The translations under genes were made by a program, and so were the position numbers. Shown in pieces: positions 1 to 11,523 of a stretch of DNA of 64,000 nt; the stretch's first letter is position 1, and each line of letters starts with the position of its first letter. The notes under the pieces were generated by a model, which was not told the origin of the DNA, made no database searches, and was given only the letters and a program-made list of their open reading frames with translations. The DNA is from Caprella mutica (Eukaryota; Arthropoda; Malacostraca; Amphipoda; Caprellidae), in the NCBI GenBank assembly GCA_947561585.1, contig CANNZV010001132.1, positions 1-64,000 of the forward strand, written 5' to 3'.

Positions 1-283
1 GTTCGTCGTTAGTCCAGCTTACTTCTGTCAATGACGGTACGTAAGGCGTCAGTACGTCTGTGTTCAATGTTATGCTGTCTTCATCAGTTTGTATGTTATC
101 GATGAAATCATTGTCGTCAGTATCTTGTCCAGTAGATAAAGCAATCACGGGACTTTCACGAAAAGTTGGGTCATTTGATATGTCTTCTAACCTACTGAGG
201 TAGTTTGCTACTAAATTTAATTTTCCAGGATAATATTTTACAGTTAACTGAAATTTCTGATTCGTAAGTGACCACCTAGCTAA
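1..283 (-). pseudogene. Ty3/gypsy-like pol fragment, end of RNase H domain
   Basis: Read on the minus strand, this stretch gives an open frame containing RWSLTNQKFQ, then VKYYPGKLNLVAN and YLSRLE. That is the hallmark end of the RNase H domain of Ty3/gypsy polyproteins (consensus RW...F...YRPGK.N.VAD.LSR). The frame stays open to the window edge through an acidic linker, so the element continues to the left. Just before the RW motif the reading frame is broken by a stop, and gypsy similarity ends near position 285, so this is a truncated relic. The family call rests on motif recognition only; no LTR is visible. Confidence 0.72.
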
Positions 284-447
284 ACTAAGCTAGGCCAATC
301 AAAAATAAATAACTTTGAGAATTCATGCTTCTCACTTCTAATTAATAAATTAAATTTAACAACTAAGAAAATTTTAATTAATAAAGAGCGAAATTGATAT
401 TGTCCTTAATTAAGACAATATCCATTTATTCTAAAAAGAGGGGGCTA

Positions 448-1854
448 TGTAAGGATCTGTAGTCACACCCTGTAGTTATCAGACCTATATATAGTAAACG
501 CTCTGCTCACGGACTAAGTGTTAGTAGTATATTGGCTTGTGTTATATTGGCTTGGCTTGTGTTAACACAAGCCAATATACTACTAACACTGAGTCCGAGA
601 GCAGAGCGTACACTATACTGTATATAGGTCTGATAACTAGAGCCCGGATTTCCAGTTCTTATGCTATAAACGCTATTTTGACTATAAAAGCTATTTTTAC
701 TAGAAATTAAATGATAAAACTAATAATTACGGTATAAACGACTATAAAAACTGTGATAAACCATCCTTTACGTGCAAAATATATTCTTAACAGGTTATTA
801 TATTATTGATAAATTAAACATGCCAGAGACATTTAAATTAGTATGCCATTTCATTCACATTTTTTATAGTAATATTCCATAGAAAACGTACGAGCATAAT
901 TATTGGTAAATTAAACTGAATTTAAAAATGAATAAATCACTACTCAGTACAGTATAATATTATGTAGTATTCTTAAATAAATAGAATGATATATGAAGAT
1001 ATGCCCAATAAAATAAATATATGCTATTTATAAATTGTGACCGGTTAATTTCGCTCTTTGCGTAAAGAAGTTACTTTGAGGCGTTTGAGCACACTCATTT
1101 ATGAACGTCATAGTTAATTGAGTGCTCAATCTCATGTTGTAAAAACCAAACAACCCAAAGTGAAACAACCCGAAACTGTTTTGAAGTTGAAATTAGCTTT
1201 TCAAAATTGAAAAGGATTTTAACTGACAATAGACTAAGCATGACAGCTGAAAATGTCAATAAAATGTTGGTAATTTCTCGTAATGAAGTTTAATTGTTTC
1301 ATTGAAAAGTAGCATATTCATTATATTAAGAATTATTGTTACTGTTTTTGCATTTGGTTTGTGCTGTTCTATGTGAGTGTCTTTGTTATATTTTCTTAGT
1401 TGGTTGTGACTTAGACAACATAGTTTTTTGGGTAAATTTTGTTTAGTTTTCTTTCATCTGGTTAGTTTCTTGTAAAATAAAAGCTACGTATAAATTTAGA
1501 ATTTACTATTTATTAAACTCATAGTTTCATATATACGATATTATACGTACACATTTGCCATTAATTGTTGCGTAAGTTCTGTGAATAATAATTAAAAATC
1601 AACTATTAACATATTAACAAGAATGGCATAGTTACCCTGAGTTTTCTTCTAAAATTTTCTATAATGCAGATAAAAGAAAGGTAATGCATTAATTTTAGGA
1701 CACACTCAGCTATTATAAGGACTCTATTTAGCGACTTTAAAACTATTTTTTAGAGCTATAAAAACTTTTTTAAAGCGCTATTTCGACTACTTTCGTTAGA
1801 ATTATTAATCCGGGCTCTACTGATAACTACAGGGTGTGACTACAGATCCTTACA
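448..1854. mobile_element. Foldback (hairpin) element split by a MITE
   Basis: The arm starting TGTAAGGATCTGTAGTCACA at 448 is inverted at 1835-1854. The segment 471-637 folds on itself: the stretch with CCAATATACTACTAACAC near 570-595 is the reverse complement of 510-545, and the sequences around AGACCTATATATAGT and ACTGTATATAGGTCT also pair. The arms would be contiguous if the MITE at 638-1819 were removed. There is no coding sequence, and I see no clear target duplication around the outer ends. Confidence 0.7.
638..1819. mobile_element. hAT-type non-autonomous element (MITE)
   Basis: The termini are TAGAGCCCGGATT at 638 and its inverted copy AATCCGGGCTCTA ending at 1819. They are flanked on both sides by the 8-bp duplication CTGATAAC (630-637 and 1820-1827). 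An 8-bp duplication with TAG/CAG-type ends is typical of hAT elements. The 1182-bp interior is AT-rich, with short motifs such as TATAAA-GCTATTTT repeated in inverted order near both ends, and no transposase frame. It inserted into one arm of the hairpin element, so it is the younger of the two. Confidence 0.85.
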
Positions 1855-1879
1855 CAGGTAACAAAAACAAACTGAGGGA

Positions 1880-2392
1880 ATTGGGTGAGTTGCCAGATTT
1901 TGTAATCATACAAAACACAAGTAGTGGAGATATTAGTCATGGTGGTAGCATTGGTGATGGTGTCAATGGTGGTGGTGCTCAGAATGCAGTGAAACTTATG
2001 ATGTCATATTCAGTAGTCTGGCACCAAATGTGCAGGAGTACCATTGTCAATCAAAAAATTAAAGAGCAAAAAGGAGACATGAAGAAAGACACGAGGTATG
2101 ATCAGCGGTGCAAAGTCTCGCACACAAGATTCTCCCATGCCCTCAACATCTTCCAGTGAGACTGTCAACGCAGCATGTTTCTTTTGTGGTGAAACGGAGA
2201 ACAAAATGGAGCTGAGAAAGGCTGCCACCAGTGGTTTGGGTGAAAAAGTGAAAAAATGTGCTCACTTGGTGGTGACACAAACACTTATTGGCTCAACTAG
2301 CTGCTGGTGACACGGTTACTATTGCTGCTGTTTATTACCGGGCATTTCTATAGAGATGGAGAAAGTGCCGAATGTGACATTACTGAAAGTAA
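1880..2392 (+). pseudogene. Decayed transposon-associated ORF, 5' half
   Basis: Broken plus-strand frames contain a Ser-rich linker followed by a CFFCG zinc-knuckle-like motif near 2176-2190. After it comes LRKAATSGL...KVKKCAHLV and, in another frame, LAAGDTVTIAAVYY. This order (CxxC, Leu-rich, AAGDTVAI-like, YH-like) matches an uncharacterised ORF that I recall as highly repeated in arthropod and cnidarian genomes; I know no accepted name for it. At least two frameshifts and a stop (near 2350) show that it is dead. The continuation lies at 4145-5038, beyond an inserted element. Confidence 0.5.
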
Positions 2393-2569
2393 CCCTGCAC
2401 ACATTTCCACATGGCATACACATGGATGCCATGTGGTTGGGTGGTTATAATTTGGCAATAAGTTTTTAATATGTATCATCCACATTGAAACAACCTAAAC
2501 ACTAAAATATCAGATGTTTATCATGTGTAGTTTCCCTCATTGCAACCACATTTCAATTACCATTTCAAT

Positions 2570-2870
2570 AACAGATGTTATGGATATAATGAGGTAAATT
2601 ACACATGGTTAACATCTGTTATTGAAGTAGTAAGTGACATGTGGTTTTAATGTGGTAAATTACACATGGTTAACATCTGTTATTGAAATGGCAATTGACA
2701 TGTGGTTGCACTGTGGTAAATTACACATGGTTAACATCTGTTTTTGATATGGTATTTGACATGTGGTTGTAATGTGGTAAATTACACATGGTTAACATCT
2801 GTTATTGAAATGGTATTTGTCATGTGGTTTTAATGTGGTAAATTACGCATGGTTAACTTCTGATACTTTT
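2570..2870. repeat. 61-bp tandem repeat, about five copies
   Basis: ACACATGGTTAACATCTGTT recurs at about 2601, 2662, 2723 and 2784, an exact 61-bp spacing, with a fifth degenerate copy near 2845. Each unit also carries GACATGTGGTT and ATGTGGTAAATT. Confidence 0.9.
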
Positions 2871-3330
2871 GAATTCTAAATACAATTATGTGAAGAAGAC
2901 GATCAATCTATCTTTTGTATAACTACAGTAGAACTCCTCTTTAGTGAACTCCTGTATAATGAACCATCCTGTCTAGTAGAACCCTGTTTAACGAACTATA
3001 ACTTTTACTGTGAATATATTTAGTTTAGTTTGCCACAAATTGCCTTGAGTTTTCTGTATATATCTATATAGTAAATCAGTTGTATTTCATGAAAGTTCTT
3101 CCAGTACAGTTTTTTATTGAAGTCATCTGATATTTAGAGTTCTGAGAAATTAAATACTCTGAATAATGAATATATTTGAACAAGAAAGAAAATATAACAA
3201 CTCTTATATCCTCTACACTGTACAGTGAAGTAAACCATCTTAAGTGAATTTAAATTTATTAATAATAACTTTAAAAAGCATGCGAGTTATCATATTGGAT
3301 AAATATCATTTCAATCATATTTCAACCATG

Positions 3331-3411
3331 TCCAGGATGGCTCAGTGGATATGTCGCAGACTCAACACAACAGCAAACTACAGGTCATCTGTTCGATTCC
3401 CGGAAACACCA
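3331..3411 (+). other. tRNA-like sequence (degenerate tRNA or SINE head)
   Basis: The sequence contains an A-box-like TGGCTCAGTGG followed about 45 bases later by a B-box-like GTTCGATTCCC, the normal spacing for a pol III internal promoter. The T-arm stem (ATCTG / CCCGG) and the acceptor stem do not pair well, so I do not call it a functional tRNA. It could be the head of a tRNA-derived SINE. Confidence 0.4.
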
Positions 3412-3557
3412 CTTCATTTCTTTCCCCATTACTTTGTATATTTGTATATAACAATATGTAACATTAAACTAAATAATATACAGCCGAATTTCATATATCC
3501 TATATGCAGTAAAATGAGAAATGGCAATAAAACTAGTATGATCTTTTTTGATTTATT

Positions 3558-3890
3558 GACACATGGTACTGATGTGTGTTACATATGGTACTGATATGTG
3601 TTACATATGGTACTGATGTGTGTTACATATGGTACTGATATGTGTTAAATATTGTACTGATGTGTTTTACATATGGTACTGATATGTGTTACATATGGTA
3701 CTGATGTGTGTTACATATGGTACTGATGTGTGTTACATATGGTACTGATGTGTGTTACACATGGTACTGATATGTGTCACATATGGTACTGATGTGTGTT
3801 GCACATGGTACTGGTATGTGTTACACATGGTACTGATAGGTGTAACACATGGTAATGATATGTGATAAACATGGTACTGATATGAGTTGT
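3558..3890. repeat. 22-bp tandem repeat, about 15 copies
   Basis: The unit is ACATATGGTACTGATGTGTGTT, alternating with a variant that has TGATATGTG. The copies grow more divergent toward 3890. Confidence 0.92.
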
Positions 3891-4144
3891 GGCTAAACCA
3901 CATGTATAACAATTATCGTCCAAGGTTCCAAAAACTCTACATTGTACACACATGGTCATTGTTGCTGGTTTCAATATGGTAAACATGTGACTTCGTTACA
4001 TGGTTAACATGTGTATTCCATATGTTATAAATGAGGCAAAACCACATGTATAACATATCCTCAAGGGTACAAAAATCTACATGGTAACCACATTGTTATA
4101 ATGTGGACTAACCACTTGGTATACATGTGGAAATGTTTGCAGGG

Positions 4145-5038
4145 AAAGAAAGTCATGTTATGTTCTCATGAGTTGCTTAAGTCATTGAAGATTATCATGT
4201 CTCAGGAGAATCATTGGCAATGGTTGAATTGAAAGCAATAGTATATGACAAGCGCATTACTGGTCTGGACTTTCCATACATTAAAAGTAACACCACAAGC
4301 TTTCGTGATGATATTTAATGCCTGGTTCAAGACATCAAATCATAACATTTGAATCGTCCATGTTCCCTGTTTTTGATGAAGACCTAAGCAAAGCTGTTGA
4401 TGGCATGAAAGAAAACACCTCCACTGATGTTTATACCATCCTCAAAGCAGCCAAAACTCTACGGCGAGAGCATCTACCCATGAATAAATCTTTTACAGAA
4501 ATTTCTCTGCATCCTCTGAAGCTGATTCAATCACTTCCATGCTGAGATCATCCCTACACATGATTCTTGATGGATCAGGTATTGATCAGCCATCGCCTGG
4601 ACTTGAGAAATCACAAATTGCAGATTCTATTGGGCAGCAAATAATATTCAAGTATGTGAGACGTAGATCCAAGAAACTTTGCAGTATTCCACGACATACA
4701 CGAGATATAAAAATACCAGCTTCGCTATAGATGGCAATGAAGCTCCATCTCCAAACTTGCAGTACCTCTCTGATGCAAGCCATGCATTAACTATGGGACG
4801 ATAGTATGGGTGTCTTATGATCGTCTGACAACATTCAAATTAAGGTGTGTTCATCACCACTGGTGGATTTGATAACATTGATCACAACCCATCATCAACA
4901 ACAGCACATCAGTCGTCCAACAAGGCTTATGACCAGAAAAAGAAGGCAACTAACGATGAAAATGAGATTAGCAACATCATCTCTCTGCCTCTTCACACTA
5001 TAGCTATTGATAGAATACATAGTTGGTTAAGTTTTTAG
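4145..5038 (+). pseudogene. Decayed transposon-associated ORF, 3' half
   Basis: Successive plus-strand frames (4318-4545, 4539-4730, 4847-5038) are overlapping pieces of one broken frame. The last contains FITTGGFDNIDHNPSSTTAH, a signature (GVDNIDHNPSSTTA) that I recognise from a very common uncharacterised repeat-borne protein family in arthropods and cnidarians. Stops near 4316 and 4728 and frame changes interrupt it. It continues the ORF that begins at about 1880. The function of the family is unknown to me. Confidence 0.55.
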
Positions 5039-5942
5039 GCCAAGTGTGCATCTCGATAATGCAGTGAAATACTTGAACGTTTGTTATATAGCTACTCAAT
5101 ACTTGTATCCAAATAATAAAAGCACTTTCATTTCATTTAGTGACATCGGAATTCATACAATTGATAAGTCTTTTGGGACCATGTACTTCCTAGTCCTAGA
5201 TTGAGTTGACTGGTTTAAGTGTGTGAAGAACGACATGACATGGTAAGGGCAGCCATCTTGAATTTTCACAAATATTTTATTACTCAAGGACCATAATTAT
5301 GAGAGCTATTTTACAACCCAATTGAAGGAAAACATAAATTTGCTTATTTTATATATAGAAAAAAAGAATAACACTTAATTGGGAGAGTTTAAGAGTTTTA
5401 ATAGATTTATCAAATGTAGTACAGATAATAGTTTTGATAGGGATAACTAAGTATCATAAACAAGTTAGTAAATTGAGGTGATTTAAGGATTTTAGGTGAA
5501 CAGGTTATTGGCATTATATTCCGGTATGATGGAAGCTGTGGTGATCCGAGGAGACAACGAAGAGGAGGAACAGAGTCTATCCTACGAATGAACGGCCACA
5601 CATCCGGAACACTTGCATATTTGCCAAAAATCAATCAAACATAAACAAAACAGATTTTGGAGAAACAAACTAAATAAAATATGAAAGACAAATTTAACCA
5701 CGTCAAATTCAATTTACCTATAGCCCAAAATTTGCTTGATAAGATTAACCAGTGCGAGGAAGATAGCTTATAAGGTGCATCTCTTATACAGGGCTAAGAA
5801 TGTGAAAAAATTGAGAATTAGTGTAAAATCAAGTTATTAAAGGAAATTGTAATTTATTGGTAATTTAAAACACAAAGTCAACTGACTTATAGTTTAGTTT
5901 CACTAATAAGATTCAAGTCAACAAATCTAAAGTTAATTTTTT
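5039..5942. other. No firm gene; one weak terminal-exon candidate
   Basis: This is mostly AT-rich. A local GC-richer patch at 5504-5644 follows an acceptor-like TTTTAGGTGAACAG and stays open for 46 codons to TAA, with AATAAA at about 5673. A second frame in the same patch encodes an acidic NEEEEQSL stretch. I cannot assign either frame to a family. The rest shows nothing I can name. Confidence 0.25.
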
Positions 5943-7185
5943 AGTAAATGATTTGAATAAGTTTTAAGTAAAGGATTTGAATAAGTTTTAAGTAAAGGAT
6001 TTGAATAAGTTTTAAGTAAAGGATTTGAATAAGTTTTAAGTAAAGGATTTGAATAAGTTTTAAGTAAAGGATTTGAATAAGTTTTAAGTAAAGGATTTGA
6101 ATAAGTTTTAAGTAAAGGATTTGAATAAGTTTTAAGTAAAGGATTTGAATAAGTTTTAAGTAAAGGATTTGAATAAGTTTTAAGTAAAGGATTTGAATAA
6201 GTTTTAAGTAAAGGATTTGAATAAGTTTTAAGTAAAGGATTTGAATAAGTTTTAAGTAAATGATTTTAATATGTTTTAAGTAAAGGATTTGAATAAGTTT
6301 TAAGTAAAGGATTTGAATAAGTTTTAAGTAAATGATTTTAATATGTTTTAAGTAAATGATTTTAATAAGTTTTAAATAAAGGATTTGAATAAGTTTTAAG
6401 TAAAGGATTTGAATAAGTTTTAAGTAAAGGATTTGAATAAGTTTTAAGTAAAGGATTTGAATAAGTTTTAAGTAAAGGATTTGAATAAGTTTTAAGTAAA
6501 GGATTTGAATAAGTTTTAAGTAAAGGATTTGAATAAGTTTTAAGTAAAGGATTTGAATAAGTTTTAAGTAAATGATTTTAATATGTTTTAAGTAAAGGAT
6601 TTGAATAAGTTTTAAGTAAATGATTTTAATATGTTTTAAGTAAATGATTTTAATAAGTTTTAAATAAAGGATTTGAATAAGTTTTAAGTAAATGATTTTA
6701 ATATGTTTTAAGTAAATGATTTTAATAAGTTTTAAATAAAGGATTTGAATAAGTTTTAAGTAAAGGATTTGAATAAGTTTTAAGTAAATGATTTTAATAT
6801 GTTTTAAGTAAATGATTTTAATAAGTTTTAAATAAAGGATTTGAATAAGTTTTAAGTAAATGATTTTAATATGTTTTAAGTAAATGATTTTAATAAGTTT
6901 TAAATAAAGGATTTGAATAAGTTTTAAGTAAAGGATTTGAATAAGTTTTAAGTAAATGATTTTAATATGTTTTAAGTAAATGATTTTAATAAGTTTTAAA
7001 TAAAGGATTTGAATAAGTTTTAAGTAAATGATTTTAATATGTTTTAAGTAAATGATTTTAATAAGTTTTAAATAAAGGATTTGAATAAGTTTTAAGTAAA
7101 TGATTTTAATATGTTTTAAGTAAATGATTTTAATAAGTTTTAAATAAAGGATTTTAATAAGTTTGAAGTGAAGGATTTTAATACG
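5943..7185. repeat. 24-bp satellite array with higher-order structure
   Basis: About 52 copies of TTTTAAGTAAAGGATTTGAATAAG fill this 1.24-kb block. The first part is nearly homogeneous. From about 6560 onward, two variants (AAATGATTTTAATATG and AAATGATTTTAATAAG with TTAAATAAAGG) alternate with the standard unit in a recurring trimer of about 72 bp, a higher-order repeat. The last units (7141-7185) decay into unique sequence. Confidence 0.97.
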
Positions 7186-8833
7186 ATTTAATATTTCAAA
7201 TGAAATAAATTACTGAGGGTAAGGGATATTCTGGGTTCATATTATATTAATAATACATTGAACAGCCCGCAAAGCACACATTGTCCCTAAACATTGTCAC
7301 TCACTGCGTTATATGGCTGTTCTGGGAATTTGATTTGGTGTTGCTCATCCTTCGGCATGCCTCCTTAGTCCAGTCGGACCCCGGTACTATGTATGCCAAT
7401 CAAATCTAACTCAAATCCTTTCTACTTATCTTGGTATTTTCCGCTCATTTTTAAAATAAAGAACTAACAGCTCTATAGTATTGCTGAGTCGTATGCTTAA
7501 CTCCTGCATTATTTTTATTAAAGACTCCTTGAACCTTCCATAATGTCAAACCATTTCAATTTTATTTGTTACAAGAGAATCAACAAAAAATGCCGGAACC
7601 AAATATCATAAACCGTTAAGCTCAGAATTTTCCCGATTGCATCATCAATATATTGAAAAGGTATTGATGGGGAAGGTAGACCAGCTGTCTGCTGTCGCTG
7701 TTGGAAATGATCTGCCTTACTGCGGTTAGTTGTGGCCCAAGTAAGCGCAAAACGCATGGTTAGAATGCCGGGACAAGTAATGCGCTTATATAATATTTGG
7801 GCTGTATTAATGGAAAAAATATGAATAGTATAAAATTATAAAATTAATGAGAAGTAAAAATAAAAATAAGAACATAATTAATGTATATTTTTATACATTT
7901 TACCCTCAAATCTAATGGTAAGGAGAAATTTTTTTTCAGCTTTGAAACCACTTTCATCGGATTCCTTGACCCAAAAAATGTATCATTTGATAATAATTAA
8001 GAATAAAATTTAAACAAGAATTACATTTTTATCTTACACGATCAGATCTGATTTAGCAAAATTTTTCAGTACTAAATTGCAACTTCCAATCAAATATTTT
8101 TCTTCTTTTTACCTCTGACGAGAAAAATCAGTATTGTTACCCTTTGAATTGTATTATGTGCTCAAATCCTTTCATATCAGTCATTCTTCATATGCAAAGC
8201 AAATTTAGTTTTACCGTTACAAAAAAGTTCAAGAAAGAAAGATTTATTGCCCTTAGCAACTGATTTGGATCATTTTCAGTTCATTTGTTAATATCTATTT
8301 CACTAATTGATTAGGTTTCTTCTTACAACGCAAAGGTTGACTCTTCTGGGTTGAAATTGCGTAGTGTTGTATTTATTTTTGGGGGTGCTAGCCACTCGTA
8401 ATCAATCAGGAAACATTGATGGAACTTTGATTCGATCCTGAAAAATATATTGTAAATGTATTCTATTTATACATTGTAAATGTATTCTAATTAAAAATTG
8501 CAAATGAAAAAGGTACAACAGCTATTTACAATAATGAAAGAGCATGTTTAATTGGCACTTTTCAATAATCGGCCCGTAAAATAAAAAAATGATAAGATTC
8601 TATCAAATCAATCACGCTGACACATCACTACTTGCAATTGGTTTTTGTTTCAGCCAAAAACGAGAAAGAAAATAAAATATAACTTACTAATTGAGACAAT
8701 CGAGGCTTGAATATATATGAGGATTTTTTTTATAATTTTTCTATGACTTTCATAATTGAGAAATTATTAATCATTTGTGAGAAAGAACGAATATTCCTCT
8801 TTCAAATGATGTGCATGGTTTAATTTTCTCATA
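7186..8833. other. Unassigned AT-rich region
   Basis: No gene is supportable. Two minus-strand patches are less AT-rich: 7610-7757 encodes a Met-initiated frame with QQRQQTAGLPSPSIPF, and 7312-7400 gives a short frame with SDWTKEACRRMSN. Neither has convincing splice sites or a recognisable family. The remainder is AT-rich without visible repeats. Confidence 0.3.
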
Positions 8834-9094
8834 TTTTTTTATTTTTTTATATTATTCTAACGGATGGTAGTGGCTTAAGGTGCTGATTATTGGGGTATTT
8901 AAAAACTAATTAAAAAATCTTAATATTGAATTTTCTTCCAAGGTTTAAATTTATAGAAAAATAGGCGGGGAAAAGTCCGGCGGGGAAAAGACTGGCGGGG
9001 AAAAGTCCAGGCGGGGAAAAGTCATACTTTTTTATTTTTTTATATTATTCTAACGGATGGTAGTGGCTTAAGGTGCTGATTATTGGGGTATTTA
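8834..9094. repeat. 68-bp direct duplication flanking a captured 120-bp fragment
   Basis: The sequence with CTAACGGATGGTAGTGGCTT occurs at 8834-8901 and again, nearly unchanged, at 9027-9094. Between the copies, 8902-9022 is almost identical to 11318-11450, the right end of the GGCGGGGAAAAGTCC-array element 2.4 kb away. This looks like filler DNA copied during break repair, not a normal transposition. Confidence 0.85.
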
Positions 9095-10167
9095 CCCGAC
9101 ACCAAATGATAAATATTATTTTATTATTTTTGTGAAACTTGTAACTTATTTAGTCAGGTATAATTTTTTTTTTTGGTGTATTATGTGAAACGTAATACGT
9201 TTTTTAATAAGTGGACGGGGATTACTACGCTGTACAAAGACTAATATTTTGCCAAATAAGACAAAATTTCTCAAAAATATCTCAAAAGCGTAGTGTGGCA
9301 CTTCAAAATTCGTCAAAAAGCGAAGTAGCAATAAATAGTCTTGTTGCATGCGAAACTGTAGTGCGATACTACGCCGTGTAGTGCTTCTTTCAAGTGCTTA
9401 GTGCGTAGTACCAATTTAGCATACGAGAGAGACACTTCAAAGTACGCAGTGCTGCTTCATAGTGCTAGTGCCTTATTTAACATTCGGCCCATTGAGTCAA
9501 GATAGATATTTGAATCACGATGTAACAATATGAGTCTCAGATGGATCGAAAGGACTCAAAAGTAGAGTCAATAAAGATAAAAATAATCTAATAATGGAGT
9601 GTGTTAACCTTGACCCAACCAATGAGTCAGTCTGATTTGCAATTTTTTTTCAGTTCATGTGAGAAGTTTCCTATGTCTTATCAGCGCCTTATGGTGATAA
9701 GGATGAACATCGAAAGACTATCCTAGAGAGATATTAAAACATTGATACAGGATGTCATTATCAGAGTGTGCAATCTAATGTTTTTAGTGATCAGTGATAC
9801 TTTGAAACTAAAGTGATACGAAGAACAGAGTGATTGGTGAAGATCAGAGTGATTGGTGAAGATCAGAGTGATTGATGAAGAACATAGTGGTTGATGAAGG
9901 ATAGAGTTATTGGTGTGCTAAATTATTACTTGTCTAATTTCTCGTCGGTTCACTTCATTACCACAGTTTGAGGTAAGAAATATGAATAAAAATATGTATA
10001 CAAATAATTTGTAGCCATGATGCCATAGTAAATAAAATTTGAAAAACAATTTATTAATAGTTACAACATAAATTCTATTCTTCTTCCAAGGTTATGAAAT
10101 ACTTTTATTTTCATCCTGTTTGTTCATGGAATTATTTAATTAATCTATTTCTATATATTTTGTTCAC
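9095..10167. other. Unassigned region with a short tandem repeat
   Basis: Nothing coding is evident. About four copies of a 21-bp repeat (CAGAGTGATTGGTGAAGATCA) lie at 9821-9905. The stretch 9215-9475 has scattered, unordered TAGTGCG / ACTACGC motifs in both orientations. Confidence 0.4.
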
Positions 10168-10436
10168 CACACTCAATTGTCGCATGGTAAGTTCACCGTA
10201 ATTCAATTTACCGCAAGGTAAATTCATCGCTTGCAAAATTTCAATTTATGTAATCTGCCCTTTGAAAAGATTCGACAACTGAATGCATGCATAATTGCAT
10301 ATACTCTAATTGATAGAGAACGTATTCAAATACTATATACATTACGTCTACAAAAATCTTCATATATTCAATTAATTAGTATATGTGGCAATAAAATGAT
10401 TATTAGGATTTGATCCTAATCCTAATAATCGGCACT

Positions 10437-11468
10437 AAGACTTTTCCCTGCCGGATCATTCCCTGCCGGACTATTCCCCGCCGGACTTTTCCCCGCCCAG
10501 ACTATTACCCGCCGGACTTTTCCCCGCCTGGATTATTCCCCGCCGGACTTTTCCCCGCCGAATAAAATAATAGTATTTTGGGCCATTAAAGTACAATTTC
10601 GATAAAACCAACCATTTATCAATAGAAGACACATTTTATTAACAGACTTACACAATAATACAGTCTTATTTTTAGCTTTGATTTCCGTATGTGTCCATAT
10701 TGGTTGTTTATATTTTAAGACTGTACCTTCGTACATTTGCATATAATTAAGATATATGTACTACAAAGTTCAAACATTATGGTAATTCTAAGGGATTGCA
10801 AAATGTAGCAATTTAGACTAAGAAGCTACGATTAATTCAATTTATTTCTTCTCTAAAGTTATACGTATCGCGAATTTATTATTTTCTTTGCAAGTTATTA
10901 TTAGAAATGTTCTAGTTAAAATATATACTTTTCCAGAACTATATATTTAATTGTAGTTTATTAATTTGAGACTTAATATAATAGACTACAGAATTAATAA
11001 TCCTACTATATATTTTTGTATTGCACTTTATATTGGCTTCTTTTAATAGTGTCTTTTTTTCTATTATGCTTATGTAATATTTATTCCTTAAAGAACTTAC
11101 AATGGATTAACCATTATTACGAAAATACATAAGTTAGAGTGTAGAAATCCTTAAATCAAGACTTTTCAAGTAGTCAGAATTGAGGACGATTTAGATATAA
11201 AGTTGTACATTGTACAAGTGACCAATTTCCATGCAACAATGTTTAAAAATAAATCCAAAAAATTGGCTAGTTAGATAGATAGATTTATTGGTCAAAACGA
11301 TTTTTTTTTTCAAAAAAACTAATTAAAAAATCTTAATATTGAATTTTCTTCCAAGGTTTAAATTTATAGAAAAATAGGCGGGGAAAATTCCGGCAGGGAA
11401 AAGACTGGCGGGGAAAAGTCCGGCGGGGAAAAGTCCAGGCGGGGAAAAGTCCGGCGGGGAATAGTCCG
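10437..11468. mobile_element. Non-autonomous element with inverted GGCGGGGAAAAGTCC arrays
   Basis: The left end (10437-10563) is a run of CCCCGCCGGACTTTT units. The right end (11376-11468) is the same unit inverted (GGCGGGGAAAAGTCC), about six copies on each side. The ~800-bp AT-rich interior lacks a credible ORF. The exact boundaries and target duplication are not clear. Confidence 0.75.
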
Positions 11469-11523
11469 TTCCCCTTATAATTCTTCTAAATTTGAAAAAT
11501 GGATTTATTCAATGCTCTCAACT

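Larger units (their letters stand above)
2393..4144. mobile_element. 1.75-kb terminal-inverted-repeat element inside the decayed ORF
   Basis: The left end CCCTGCACACATTTCCACAT (2393) is matched in inverted orientation by the right end ATGTGGAAATGTTTGCAGGG (to 4144). The interior holds a 61-bp tandem array, a tRNA-like sequence and a 22-bp tandem array, plus loosely repeated ACATGGTTAAC/CCACATGTATAAC text. It separates the two halves of the decayed ORF. The flanks share only GAAAGT-like text, so the target duplication is not certain. Confidence 0.6.

Noticed and set aside
3331..3411. Functional tRNA gene
   Set aside because: A and B boxes are present but T-arm and acceptor stems fail to pair.
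2393..7185. Direct-repeat arrays as CRISPR
   Set aside because: Repeats are contiguous or have no unique spacers of even length, and the genome is clearly eukaryotic.
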